Numbered from the stretch's first letter, positions 1 through 6,830 are shown. The stretch: DNA of 8,398 nucleotides from Bacteroidaceae bacterium (GCA_016292545.1 JAEDIG010000111.1:1-8398), one strand, 5' to 3'. A program made the numbers and translations. Notes: generated by a model not told the origin, from the letters alone.

Positions 1-507
1 CTGCGCCATGTCGTGGGCAAAAAGGCTGAGGTTTTCGATGGTCTTGTCGAGTGTGGCATGCTGCGATGCGCTGCTCATGCGTGCGTCCACCATGCTCTGC
101 TGCATCTTCTGCAGGTCTTCGCGCACGGGGCGCACCATGGCCGACAGCGTTTCCCTGTTGGCCTTGTCCAGTTCGTCCTGCCGCTTGCGCAGCACTTCCT
201 CGGAGAGGCTCACGAACTTGTGCTCCATCTGTGCCATCGACTCCTTGTAGGAGGCTTCGGCCTTTGCCGACAGTTCTTTGGCGGTCTGTGCCTCGTAGCG
301 GTATCGGCTGGCGTCAATCTCCAGCGCCTTCAGCTGCTGTTCATAGGTGTGGCGCAGCTGCTGCAGCTGGTTGTCGCTCTCCATGCGGAGCGCCATTTCT
401 TGCTTGTCGCGTCGGTTCTTGTAGGCCAGTGCCAGAGCTATGCCGCCCAGGCAGCAGGGGATTGCGCCCATGAGGATCTGGGAGAGTATGATTGCAGGTG
501 TAGCCAT
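1..507 (-). CDS. rmuC: RmuC-like DNA recombination protein, N-terminal part (runs off left edge)
   Basis: Reading leftwards from the ATG at 507-505, the frame stays open for 169 codons to base 1, so the C-terminal part lies outside the window. Residues about 5-28 form one hydrophobic segment followed by a positively charged stretch (KNRRDK), which fits an N-terminal membrane anchor. Residues about 35-165 are Gln/Glu/Lys/Arg-rich coiled coil and include VSLSEEVLRKRQDELDKANR (about 98-117) and the later LDKTIENL. That is the usual layout of RmuC: anchor, coiled coil, then a nuclease-like domain, which is not visible here. RmuC family proteins are thought to limit DNA inversions and rearrangements; the biochemical role is poorly defined. 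The start is 26 bases after the stop of aguB on the same strand, so it is probably co-transcribed. No Shine-Dalgarno is evident. A different membrane-anchored coiled-coil protein cannot be excluded without the rest of the gene. Confidence 0.8.
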   Translation of the reverse strand, partial: MATPAIILSQILMGAIPCCLGGIALALAYKNRRDKQEMALRMESDNQLQQLRHTYEQQLKALEIDASRYRYEAQTAKELSAKAEASYKESMAQMEHKFVSLSEEVLRKRQDELDKANRETLSAMVRPVREDLQKMQQSMVDARMSSASQHATLDKTIENLSLFAHDMAQ

Positions 508-533
508 GATGTTTATGCGGGTGGGGGGAGGGG

Positions 534-1409
534 TTAGTCGATGAATCGTCTGGTGAGCGGTGCGAACTCCTCTATGCGGCGGTCGCGCAGGAAGGGCCAC
601 CAGCGCCGTACCTTTTCGCATCGTTGCATGTCGATGTCCACAAGCAGGTTTTCCTCCTTGTCGCCAGAGGCACGGCAGAGCAGCTCGCCCTGAGGGCCTG
701 CGGCAAAACTGTTGCCCCAGAACTGTATGCCGTTTGTCTGTCCGCTGGGGTCAGGCTCGTGCCCCACGCGGTTGGCGGCAATCACGGGCAGCCCGTTGGC
801 TATCGCATGTCCGCGCTGCACGGTCATCCACGCCTCTTGCTGCCGGTGCTGTTCCTCGGGTGTGTCGGTGCTTTCGTAGCCGATGGCTGTGGGGTAGATG
901 AGCATCTCGGCTCCCTGCAGGGCCATCAGGCGTGCTCCTTCGGGGTACCACTGGTCCCAGCACACCTGCACGCCCAGTTTGCCCACGCTTGTGGAGATGG
1001 GGTGGAAGCCCAGGTCGCCGGGGGTGAAATAGAACTTTTCGTAATAGGCCGGGTCGTCGGGGATGTGCATCTTGCGGTGGCATCCGGCTATCCTGCCGTC
1101 TTTCTCTATCACAACGGCCGTGTTGTGATAGAGGCCTGCGCTTCGTTTTTCAAACAGGCTGGTCACCAGCACCACGCCAAGTTTCCTTGCCAGCTGGCCA
1201 AAGCGTTCCGTGCTGGGGCCGGGGATGGTTTCTGCAAGGTCGAAGAGGTCGGGGTTTTCGGTCTGGCAGAAATAGGGGGTGTTGTGGAGTTCCTGGAGTA
1301 TCACCAGCTGTGCGCCTTCTGCGGCCAGCCGGCCGATGTTGTGTTCCAGTTTCTGGAGGTTCTCGTGGAGGTTGTCTGAACAGAACTGTTGTACGATTCC
1401 GATTTTCAT
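534..1409 (-). CDS. aguB: N-carbamoylputrescine amidase (nitrilase superfamily)
   Basis: The 291-residue protein hydrolyses N-carbamoylputrescine to putrescine, CO2 and ammonia, the last step of the agmatine route to putrescine; it should be cytoplasmic. The nitrilase catalytic triad is complete: Glu40 in VILQELHN, Lys113 in CHRKMHIPD, and Cys150 in VQVCWDQWYPEGAR. The N-terminus (MKIGIVQ) starts directly at the first beta strand of the fold, which supports this start, and the length matches the family. The ending (WWPFLRDRRIEEFAPLTRRF) is also typical of the AguB/plant CPA group. It lies 42 bases after aguA on the same strand, the standard aguA-aguB pairing, so substrate assignment is stronger than from the fold alone. 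No Shine-Dalgarno is visible, as is usual in Bacteroidetes. No internal promoter was found in the gap, so expression probably depends on the aguA promoter. Confidence 0.94.
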   Translation of the reverse strand: MKIGIVQQFCSDNLHENLQKLEHNIGRLAAEGAQLVILQELHNTPYFCQTENPDLFDLAETIPGPSTERFGQLARKLGVVLVTSLFEKRSAGLYHNTAVVIEKDGRIAGCHRKMHIPDDPAYYEKFYFTPGDLGFHPISTSVGKLGVQVCWDQWYPEGARLMALQGAEMLIYPTAIGYESTDTPEEQHRQQEAWMTVQRGHAIANGLPVIAANRVGHEPDPSGQTNGIQFWGNSFAAGPQGELLCRASGDKEENLLVDIDMQRCEKVRRWWPFLRDRRIEEFAPLTRRFID

Positions 1410-1451
1410 ATTATGAGTGTATGTAAGGGGGGTGTTAGGGTGAATGGGGTT

Positions 1452-2603
1452 CTATCTCTCGCCTGGCTGCTTTTGCCCGATTACGCCTAGGGGGAACTGC
1501 ATGGTGCAGCAATGCAGGCTTCCGTGCTGTATGATGAGCGGCTGGCAGTCTATGCCGATGATTTCGTGTTTGGGAAAGGCTGTCTGTATCTGGCGCTGTG
1601 CCTGTGTGTCGAGCGCGGGATGTCCGTATGTGGGCATCAGCACGGCACCGTTGATGACAAGGAAATTCGCATAGGTGGCCGGCAGGCGGCCTGCTTCCTC
1701 GTCGAAGGCGGGGGCGGCCATGGGGAGCGGAAGCAGGCGGTAGGGGAGGCCTTCTTCGGTGCGTAGTTGGGTCAGCTGTTCCTGCATCAGCTGCAGCTCG
1801 GTGTAATGTTCGTCGGAGGGGTCGTTGCATTGCACATAGGCGATGGTGTCGCCGGGGCACAGGCGTGCAAGGGTGTCGATGTGGCTGTCTGTGTCGTCGC
1901 CTGCCAGATAGCCGTGGTCGAGCCATAGCACACGTTTGGCATGGAGCACCTGCTTCAGCCGCTGCTCGATGTCGGCCTGGCTGAGGGGCTGGTTGCGGTG
2001 GGGGGCCAGCAGGCACTGGCTGGTGGTGAGGATAGTGCCTCGTCCGTCGCTTTCGATGCTGCCTCCTTCGAGCACGAAATCCGTTTGGTCGACATAGGTG
2101 CCGTGGAGCGCATGCAGGTCCATCATGCGGCGGCATATCTGGTTGTCGAGCGTGGCTTCGAACTTTTCTCCCCATCCGTTGAACTTGAAGTCCACCAGCA
2201 GGGGGCCTTGGGGGCTTGCCAGGGTGATGAAGCCGTGGTCGCGTGCCCAGGTGTCGTTGGTGGGTATCTCCAGAATGGAAATCTGCTGCAGGGCCTGGCT
2301 GGGAAGCTGCTGGCGAAGCAGTGCTTGCAGCTCGTCGGCATCGGGTGCCACGATGACGAGCCTTTCCCGAAGGGCTATCTCCATGGCGATGCGCAGGTAG
2401 CATCGGGTCACTTGGGGAAGGATGGGTGCCCAGTCGGTGTGGGCATGCGGCCATGTGAGCTGCACGCCGCTCTGGGGTGCCCATTCTGCAGGCAGGTGGG
2501 GCTGCTGTATGCTGTAGTGCTCGGGGTCGAGCGGGGTTTCGAGCTTCAGCTCCAACGTCAGCCCGTTGTGGGAGAGCGTGGGGATGGTTGAATGTAGTGC
2601 CAT
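1452..2603 (-). CDS. aguA: Agmatine deiminase (peptidylarginine-deiminase family)
   Basis: The 383-residue enzyme converts agmatine to N-carbamoylputrescine and ammonia and feeds AguB. Signature elements in order are: PAEWAPQSGVQLTWPHAHTDWA (about 38-59), NDTWARDHG (116-124, with Asp122 and His123), EGGSIESDGRGT (179-190), GDDTDSHIDTLARL (235-248, with His241), and the C-terminal GSLHCCTMQFP (361-371). In the last, Cys365, the first of two adjacent cysteines, aligns with the catalytic Cys. All expected active-site residues are present. About 37 residues precede the conserved PAEW block, somewhat longer than many relatives, but the next in-frame Met is residue 74, inside the domain, so this start is well supported. 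An AAGGA-like sequence (complement of 2615-2619) lies about 11 bases upstream of the ATG, better than at most starts here. It is first in a three-gene unit and has its own promoter at 2738-2769. Confidence 0.95.
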   Translation of the reverse strand: MALHSTIPTLSHNGLTLELKLETPLDPEHYSIQQPHLPAEWAPQSGVQLTWPHAHTDWAPILPQVTRCYLRIAMEIALRERLVIVAPDADELQALLRQQLPSQALQQISILEIPTNDTWARDHGFITLASPQGPLLVDFKFNGWGEKFEATLDNQICRRMMDLHALHGTYVDQTDFVLEGGSIESDGRGTILTTSQCLLAPHRNQPLSQADIEQRLKQVLHAKRVLWLDHGYLAGDDTDSHIDTLARLCPGDTIAYVQCNDPSDEHYTELQLMQEQLTQLRTEEGLPYRLLPLPMAAPAFDEEAGRLPATYANFLVINGAVLMPTYGHPALDTQAQRQIQTAFPKHEIIGIDCQPLIIQHGSLHCCTMQFPLGVIGQKQPGER

Positions 2604-2614
2604 TGTGTATGATG

Positions 2615-2619
2615 TCCTT
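2615..2619 (-). promoter_or_regulatory. Possible ribosome binding site of aguA
   Basis: On the minus strand this reads AAGGA, 11 bases before the aguA ATG. The spacing is slightly long. It abuts the TA dinucleotide tract (2619-2630), so a change in tract length would not move the site relative to the ATG but could change leader folding around it. Confidence 0.4.
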
Positions 2620-2630
2620 ATATATATATA
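2619..2630. repeat. TA dinucleotide tract in the aguA leader
   Basis: There are six consecutive TA units, directly seen, followed by more AT-rich sequence (TTAATGTATAGATGTATG). The tract lies in the transcribed leader of aguA, immediately upstream of its presumed ribosome binding site. Such tracts can vary in length by slippage; six units is modest, so any functional effect is inference. Confidence 0.7.
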
Positions 2631-2737
2631 TTAATGTATAGATGTATGTGTGCGCATGCATGCTTTGGCCGCCCTGGAAAAGGCTGGAATCCATGCAAAA
2701 TGCCCCTCTGGAGCCATTGCTCTGCGCAAAAGCGAGA

Positions 2738-2769
2738 CAAAGATACCGCTAAAACTACAAAAAAACAAA
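2738..2769 (-). promoter_or_regulatory. Promoter of the aguA-aguB-rmuC unit
   Basis: On the minus strand the sequence has TTTG (2769-2766), then exactly 20 bases, then TATCTTTG (2745-2738). This matches the Bacteroidetes -33/-7 consensus. Transcription would start a few bases past 2738, giving a leader of about 130 nt before the aguA ATG at 2603. It is the only TAnnTTTG match on this strand in the intergenic region. The -33 box is only 5 bases from that of the divergent nif3 promoter, so the two share one AT-rich upstream region. Confidence 0.7.
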
Positions 2770-2774
2770 ATAAA

Positions 2775-2807
2775 TTTGGTTTTTATCGCAAAAAAGTCCT
2801 ACCTTTG
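2775..2807 (+). promoter_or_regulatory. Promoter of the nif3-zinc ribbon operon
   Basis: TTTG at 2775-2778, a 21-base spacer and TACCTTTG at 2800-2807 match the Bacteroidetes consensus. The start codon at 2827 is 20 bases past the -7 box, so the leader would be only about 15 nt. This promoter also argues against longer upstream starts such as 2650, because those codons would be upstream of transcription. Confidence 0.75.
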
Positions 2808-2826
2808 TGGCCAAATATTTCTCAAT

Positions 2827-3642
2827 ATGAGCGTGAAACTAGAGGAAGTGACACTTGCCCTTGAACGAATCGCGCCCTTGCCGCTGCAGGAAAGCTATGA
2901 CAACGCTGGCCTCCAGATAGGGTTGACAAGGACGGATATTTCAGGGGTATTATTGTGTCTGGACGTTACCGAGGAGGTGCTGCGCGAGGCTGTCGACTTG
3001 GATTGCAATCTGGTGGTGTCGCATCATCCCCTGCTTTTTTCGGGGCTGAAGTGTGTGAGCGATGCCAATCAGGTGGAGCGGTGTGTGAGGCTGGCCATAG
3101 AGAACGGCATTGCCATCTATTCTGCCCACACCAATCTGGACAATGCAGAAGACGGTGTCAACTATGAGGCTGCCGAGCGATTGGGGCTGATGGATGTGGA
3201 GCTGGTGTGTCCCCGTAGGGTGACGGTTTGCATCGACGGACGCGAGACGCAAGTGCGTGCAGGCAGTGGCATCGTGGGCCATTTGGCGCAGGCCGAGGAC
3301 TCGCTGGCTTTCTTGCAGCGTGTGAAGCAGGTGTTCCAGGTGGAGTGCCTCATGCACAACGAACTGCTTGGACGTCAGGTTCAGAGCGTGGTGTTCTGTG
3401 GAGGGGCGGGTGACTTTTTGCTGCCCGAGGCCCTGAAGATGCAGGCCGATGCTTTCCTGACGGGCGAGATGCACTACCACCGTTTCTTTGGCCACGAGCA
3501 GGAAATACAGATTGGTGTGCTGGGCCACTACCAGAGCGAGCGTTTCACGATAGACCTCCTGTGCCGGATGCTGGGCGATGCCTTTCCCGAATTGCCCATG
3601 TTCGTGACGCAGACCGACACGAATCCCGTGAAGTATTTGTAG
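2827..3642 (+). CDS. Nif3/YbgI-like dinuclear metal centre protein
   Basis: With the start at 2827 the protein has 271 residues, beginning MSVKLEEVTLALERIAPLPLQESYDNAGLQ as the family does. The frame is open back to 2650, but that stretch crosses the promoter and has no family resemblance, so the short form is chosen. Metal ligands are visible: the HH pair in VVSHHPLLF (66-67), His101 and Asp105 in SAHTNLDNAEDG, and His234 and Glu238 in GHYQSERF. GEMHYHRFFGHEQ (213-225) is also characteristic. The length is close to the short YbgI type, lacking the middle insertion found in the roughly 370-residue members. Members are often annotated GTP cyclohydrolase I type 2, but the in vivo reaction is not settled, so I do not assign one. 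It is first gene of a two-gene operon with the zinc-ribbon gene 33 bases downstream. Confidence 0.93.
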   Translation: MSVKLEEVTLALERIAPLPLQESYDNAGLQIGLTRTDISGVLLCLDVTEEVLREAVDLDCNLVVSHHPLLFSGLKCVSDANQVERCVRLAIENGIAIYSAHTNLDNAEDGVNYEAAERLGLMDVELVCPRRVTVCIDGRETQVRAGSGIVGHLAQAEDSLAFLQRVKQVFQVECLMHNELLGRQVQSVVFCGGAGDFLLPEALKMQADAFLTGEMHYHRFFGHEQEIQIGVLGHYQSERFTIDLLCRMLGDAFPELPMFVTQTDTNPVKYL

Positions 3643-3675
3643 GATAAGAACATAAATAGAATATACAATTAGATT

Positions 3676-4497
3676 ATGGCAAGAGAAAAAGCAAAGGACG
3701 TAGCCGACATGCCGGTGGAGCAGAAGCTCAAGAATCTCTATTCATTGCAGACAAAGCTGACGGAAATTGACCGCATCCGCACGCTTCGTGGCGAGCTGCC
3801 CCTGGAAGTGCAGGACCTGGAAGACGAGATTGAAGGCCTGACCACCCGCATCGAGAAACTCAACAACGACATCGTTTCCCTGCAGAAGCAGATTGCCGAA
3901 CGCAAGGGGAACATCGAGGTGAACAATACCAATATCGCACGATTCAAGGAGCAGACGTTGTCGGTGCGCAACAACCGTGAGTATGACAACCTGAGCAAGC
4001 AGATTGAATATGCAGAACTCGACAACCAGCTCAACGAGAAGAAGATAAACGAGGCAAAGGCCGAGATGGAGTCCAAGGCACAGGATGTGACCAGATGTAG
4101 CCAGCTGGTGCAGGAGCGTCGTACCGACCTGGACATCAAGAAGAGCGAACTGGACGAAATCATTACAGAAACCAAGGCGGAGGAGGAAAAACTGCGCGAG
4201 GATGCAAAGAACCTGGAGTGCACCATCGAGCCTCGTTTGCTGAGCGCCTTCAAGCGCATACGCAAGAACAGCAGGAACGGATTGGGTGTGGTGTATGTGG
4301 AGCGTGATGCCTGCGGCGGCTGCTTCAACAAGATTCCGCCCCAGCGCCAGCTCGACATCCGCATGCGCAAGAAGATCATTGTGTGTGAGTATTGCGGACG
4401 AATCATGGTGGACCCCGAACTGGCTGGCATCTCGCCGATAGCCAAGGCCGAGGACAAGCCCAAGCGCAGGCGCACCATACGCAAGAAGAGCGAATAA
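3676..4497 (+). CDS. Coiled-coil protein with C-terminal C4 zinc ribbon (COG1579-type)
   Basis: The 273-residue protein has two parts. Residues about 15-185 are a long, highly charged coiled-coil hairpin, including VRNNREYDNLSKQIEYAELD (97-116), the most conserved block of this family. Residues about 205-245 form a zinc ribbon with four cysteines, Cys213-x2-Cys216 (DACGGCFNKIPP) and Cys237-x2-Cys240 (VCEYCGRIMVDPEL). The tail is strongly basic (KPKRRRTIRKK), which would suit nucleic-acid contact. Family members are described as putative nucleic-acid-binding proteins, and the precise role is unknown. Its place directly after a Nif3-like gene recurs across Bacteroidetes, as I recall, which suggests a functional link. 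It ends 7 bases from the stop of the opposing HsdR-N gene and its transcript should end at the hairpin at 4551-4587. No Shine-Dalgarno; the leader is A/T-rich. Confidence 0.93.
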   Translation: MAREKAKDVADMPVEQKLKNLYSLQTKLTEIDRIRTLRGELPLEVQDLEDEIEGLTTRIEKLNNDIVSLQKQIAERKGNIEVNNTNIARFKEQTLSVRNNREYDNLSKQIEYAELDNQLNEKKINEAKAEMESKAQDVTRCSQLVQERRTDLDIKKSELDEIITETKAEEEKLREDAKNLECTIEPRLLSAFKRIRKNSRNGLGVVYVERDACGGCFNKIPPQRQLDIRMRKKIIVCEYCGRIMVDPELAGISPIAKAEDKPKRRRTIRKKSE

Positions 4498-4504
4498 GAG
4501 GCTT

Positions 4505-4984
4505 TTACCAGTCTTGGGGAGAGGCTTCTTCCCCGCATATTTCATTCCACAGGGGAATATCGTTCAGGTAGCGGTATTCCCCTTTTTCGTAGTCGATATG
4601 GGCACACACATGGCACAGGCCGTTGCTGAGCATCAGGTAGGGCACGTGCATTGCCATGTTGTAGCGGCATATCTGGTTCATCACCTCCTGACTGAGGGCC
4701 ACGGTGGGTGCCTTCAGTTCTATGATGACCATGGGGCGCATGTAGCGGTCGTAGCACACGCAGTCGCATCTTTTCTGCATGTTGCCCAGCCGCAGGGAGA
4801 CCTCGGTGGCCATGCGTGCGGCAGGGTAGCCCTTGTGCTCCACAAGGTAGCGTACAAAATGCTGGCGCACCCATTCTTCGGGTGTCAATGCCACATATTT
4901 TCGACGGAAAATGTCATATACGGTCAATCTTTGGCCCTGTTTTCCGAATTTCAGCTCGGTTTTTGGCAGATTTAGTGCTTGCAT
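4505..4984 (-). CDS. Stand-alone HsdR N-terminal domain protein (PD-(D/E)XK fold)
   Basis: The 159-residue protein starts at the ATG complementary to 4982-4984. The frame stays open to 5074, but those extra codons run through the promoters and into amn, so the shorter form beginning MQALNLPKTELKF is chosen. It matches the type I restriction enzyme R-protein N-terminal domain. Candidate PD-(D/E)XK residues are visible: Glu61 (TEVSLRLG), Asp74 (KRCDCVCYD), Glu89 and Lys91 (VIIELKAP), and Gln104 in MNQICRYN. There is no helicase domain and there are no hsdM or hsdS genes nearby, so this is not a restriction system. Small single-domain versions like this are common in Bacteroidetes, next to amn or holA as I recall; the function is unknown and a DNA repair or processing role is a guess. 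It is convergent with the zinc-ribbon gene and divergent from amn, with about 22 nt of leader. Confidence 0.88.
   Translation of the reverse strand: MQALNLPKTELKFGKQGQRLTVYDIFRRKYVALTPEEWVRQHFVRYLVEHKGYPAARMATEVSLRLGNMQKRCDCVCYDRYMRPMVIIELKAPTVALSQEVMNQICRYNMAMHVPYLMLSNGLCHVCAHIDYEKGEYRYLNDIPLWNEICGEEASPQDW
4551..4587 (+). terminator. Intrinsic terminator of the nif3-zinc ribbon operon, inside the opposing gene
   Basis: AGGGGAATA (4551-4559) and TATTCCCCT (4575-4583) are perfect 9-bp complements with a 15-base loop. A run of five T (4583-4587) follows on the plus strand. It lies 54 bases after the zinc-ribbon stop codon but within codons near the C-terminus of the HsdR-N gene. On the minus strand there is no T tract on the exit side, so it should act in one direction only. 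Confidence 0.7.
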
Positions 4985-5007
4985 TTGATGGAAATGTGTT
5001 AACTTTG
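4979..5007 (+). promoter_or_regulatory. Promoter of the amn-holA operon
   Basis: TAACTTTG at 5000-5007 fits TAnnTTTG, with a weaker TTG at 4979-4981 (spacer 18). The amn ATG is 20 bases past the -7 box. The element interlocks with the opposing promoter at 5012-5042, whose -7 box is only 4 bases away. Confidence 0.65.
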
Positions 5008-5011
5008 CCTG

Positions 5012-5042
5012 CAAAAGTACGAAAAACATGAAGACGAAACAA
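5012..5042 (-). promoter_or_regulatory. Promoter of the HsdR-N gene
   Basis: On the minus strand TACTTTTG (5019-5012) fits TAnnTTTG, with TTG at 5042-5040 (spacer 20). The -33 element lies inside the first codons of amn. The start codon is 27 bases past the -7 box. Together with the amn promoter it forms a near-symmetric bidirectional element. Confidence 0.62.
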
Positions 5043-5804
5043 GAAATTGTGGAAAATTGGCTCCCCAGATACACGCTTCATGCGCTTGAAGACTTCGGAA
5101 GCCTGATTCTGCTTACCAATTTCAATAATTATGTGGACCTGTTTTGCGACAGGTTCGGCATAGCCCATCCTCCTTATGGTGCCAATATGCGCATGGCCTC
5201 GGCCGACGGCATCACCATCATCAATTTTGGTATGGGCAGCCCCAATGCGGCCATCATCATGGACCTGCTGAGTGCCGTCAAGCCTCGCGGCTGCCTCTTT
5301 CTGGGAAAATGCGGGGGAATATCCAGCAAGACGCGGCGTGGCGACCTGATATTGCCCATTGCAGGCATTCGGGGAGAGGGCACCAGCAACGATTATTTCC
5401 CCCCTGAAGTGCCGGCCCTTCCTGCCTTCATGCTGCAAAGAGCCGTGTCGAGTACGGTGCGCGACCTGGGCCACGATTACTGGACAGGCACGGTGTATAC
5501 CACCAACCGCAGGATATGGGAGTATGATGAGGCTTTCAAGCGCTATCTGCTTTCCACGCGTGCCATGGCTGTGGACATGGAAACGGCAACCCTGTTCACA
5601 TGCGGTTTTGCCAATCATATCCCCACGGGAGCCTTATTGCTTGTGAGCGATAATCCCATGACTCCGGAGGGGGTGAAGACGGCTGAGAGCGACCGTCAGG
5701 TGACGGCTAATTACGTGAATATGCATCTGGACATTGGTGTGCAGGCGCTGGAGATGATCAAGGACGACAAGAAGACTGTGAGACACCTGAAATTCGACTA
5801 TTGA
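5028..5804 (+). CDS. amn: AMP nucleosidase, short Bacteroidetes type
   Basis: The 258-residue protein belongs to the nucleoside phosphorylase superfamily and closely resembles Bacteroidetes proteins annotated AMP nucleosidase, which cleave AMP to adenine and ribose 5-phosphate. Visible blocks are ILLTNFNNYVDLF (27-39), ITIINFGMGSPNAA (62-75, phosphate/ribose site region), FLGKCGG (91-97), GEGTSNDYFPPEVPALP (117-132), MAVDMETATLFTCGF (180-194, with the ribose-contacting Glu185) and LLLVSDNPM (203-211, with the base-contacting Asp208). It is about half the length of the E. coli enzyme because the N-terminal regulatory domain is absent, so nucleotide control seen there may not apply. The name comes from family similarity; a related nucleoside substrate is possible. 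It starts close to a strong -7 box and ends 3 bases before holA, so the two genes are probably translationally coupled. Confidence 0.93.
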   Translation: MKTKQEIVENWLPRYTLHALEDFGSLILLTNFNNYVDLFCDRFGIAHPPYGANMRMASADGITIINFGMGSPNAAIIMDLLSAVKPRGCLFLGKCGGISSKTRRGDLILPIAGIRGEGTSNDYFPPEVPALPAFMLQRAVSSTVRDLGHDYWTGTVYTTNRRIWEYDEAFKRYLLSTRAMAVDMETATLFTCGFANHIPTGALLLVSDNPMTPEGVKTAESDRQVTANYVNMHLDIGVQALEMIKDDKKTVRHLKFDY

Positions 5805-5807
5805 CAC

Positions 5808-6830
5808 ATGGCAGCAGCAAAGACAAACAACTACGAGGAAATCGTGCGCGACATCAGGGCACGGCGCTATGCCCCCGTGTATTATCTGATGGGCGACGAG
5901 GCTTACTACATCGACCGCATCAGCCAGTACATTGTGGACAATGTGCTGCAGCCCGACCAGCGTGACTTCAATCTGGACCTGCTTTATGCCAGCGACGTGA
6001 GCATGGACATGATTATCGAGCGGGCACGCACCTACCCCATGATGGCCGAATATAGGGTGGTGGTAGTGCGTGAGGCGCAAGGGTTGCGCAATCTGGACCT
6101 GCTGGAGGCCTATCTGAAGCAACCTTCTCCCACAACCGTGCTGGTGTTTTGCCACAAGAACGGCCGGCTCGATGCGCGCAAGGCCGTGACAAAGGCAATC
6201 CAGCAGAAGGCCGTGCTCTTCGACAGCCGCAAACTCTACGACCGGGAGCTCCCCTCCTTCGTGAAGGGGTATGTGGAACGCTCCAGGGCGCAGATTGAGC
6301 CGAAGGCCGTGCAGATGCTTTGCGAGCATGTGGGCAACGACTTGAGCCGCCTCTCGGCCGAAATCGACAAGCTGCTCTCCGGACTTCTGGGCGACAGGCG
6401 CGTCATAGATGCGGGCATGGTGGAGCTGCTCACGGGCATGAGCAAGGACTTCAACAGCTTTGAACTGGTGGGTGCGCTTGCCCGCAAGGATGTGGCCATG
6501 TCCTTCCGCATCGTGCGCTATTTCCAGGGCAACCCCCGGTCGTTTTCATTGCCTCAGACGCTTTCCAATATCTTTACATTTTTTTCTGATGTAATGATGG
6601 CGTTCTATTCGCCCGACCGTTCCGGAAGGGGACTTTCGGAGTGGCTGGGGAAGCCCGAATGGAAAATCAATCAGGAAGTGCTTCCCGCAATCAGGAATTA
6701 CAGCGGAATGAAAGTGATGCAGATTCTAGGCGAAATCAGGCGCACAGATGGGGCTTCAAAAGGGGTGGGAGGGTGCAGAACCTTGCCTGGCGACCTGCTT
6801 CAGGAGCTCGTTTTTTTCATCCTTCATTAG
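5808..6830 (+). CDS. holA: DNA polymerase III subunit delta
   Basis: The 340-residue protein has the size and layout of the clamp-loader delta subunit, which opens the beta sliding clamp. The N-terminus carries the family mark PVYYLMGDEAYYIDRI (23-38). AEYRVVVVREAQGL (about 79-92) and TVLVFCHKNGRLDARK (about 109-124) are core strands of the AAA+-like domain, which as expected lacks a Walker A motif. LCEHVGNDLSRLSAEIDKL (about 171-189) is another recurrent delta block, and the end (ILGEIRRTDGASKGVGG, then GDLLQELVFFIL) is the usual C-terminal helical collar. The start is 3 bases after the amn stop, with no separate promoter seen. A run of seven T at 6811-6817 near the 3' end is a possible slippage site but the frame is intact. 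The gene is followed after 27 bases by a terminator, so the operon ends here. Confidence 0.93.
   Translation: MAAAKTNNYEEIVRDIRARRYAPVYYLMGDEAYYIDRISQYIVDNVLQPDQRDFNLDLLYASDVSMDMIIERARTYPMMAEYRVVVVREAQGLRNLDLLEAYLKQPSPTTVLVFCHKNGRLDARKAVTKAIQQKAVLFDSRKLYDRELPSFVKGYVERSRAQIEPKAVQMLCEHVGNDLSRLSAEIDKLLSGLLGDRRVIDAGMVELLTGMSKDFNSFELVGALARKDVAMSFRIVRYFQGNPRSFSLPQTLSNIFTFFSDVMMAFYSPDRSGRGLSEWLGKPEWKINQEVLPAIRNYSGMKVMQILGEIRRTDGASKGVGGCRTLPGDLLQELVFFILH

Noticed and set aside
624..1379. 251-codon plus-strand frame opposite aguB
   Set aside because: It is the antisense shadow of a gene with a complete nitrilase triad.
1435..2694. 419-codon open frame on the minus strand, longer than aguA
   Set aside because: It overlaps aguA in another frame and is an Arg/Pro/His-rich shadow of a GC-rich gene; aguA has complete family motifs.
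2650..2826. N-terminal extension of the Nif3-like protein from an upstream ATG
   Set aside because: It would cross the promoter at 2775-2807 and has no resemblance to the family; the ATG at 2827 matches the usual N-terminus.
4516..4534. GGGGA/TCCCC hairpin at the end of the HsdR-N gene as a terminator
   Set aside because: The stem is short (5-6 bp), it lies before the stop codon of that gene, and no T tract follows on the minus strand.
3738..4545. Two long minus-strand frames opposite the zinc-ribbon gene
   Set aside because: They are antisense shadows of the coiled-coil codons; the plus-strand frame has the conserved block and four zinc cysteines.
4505..4984. A type I restriction-modification system
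   Set aside because: Only the HsdR N-terminal-like domain is present; there is no helicase, hsdM or hsdS in the flanking sequence.
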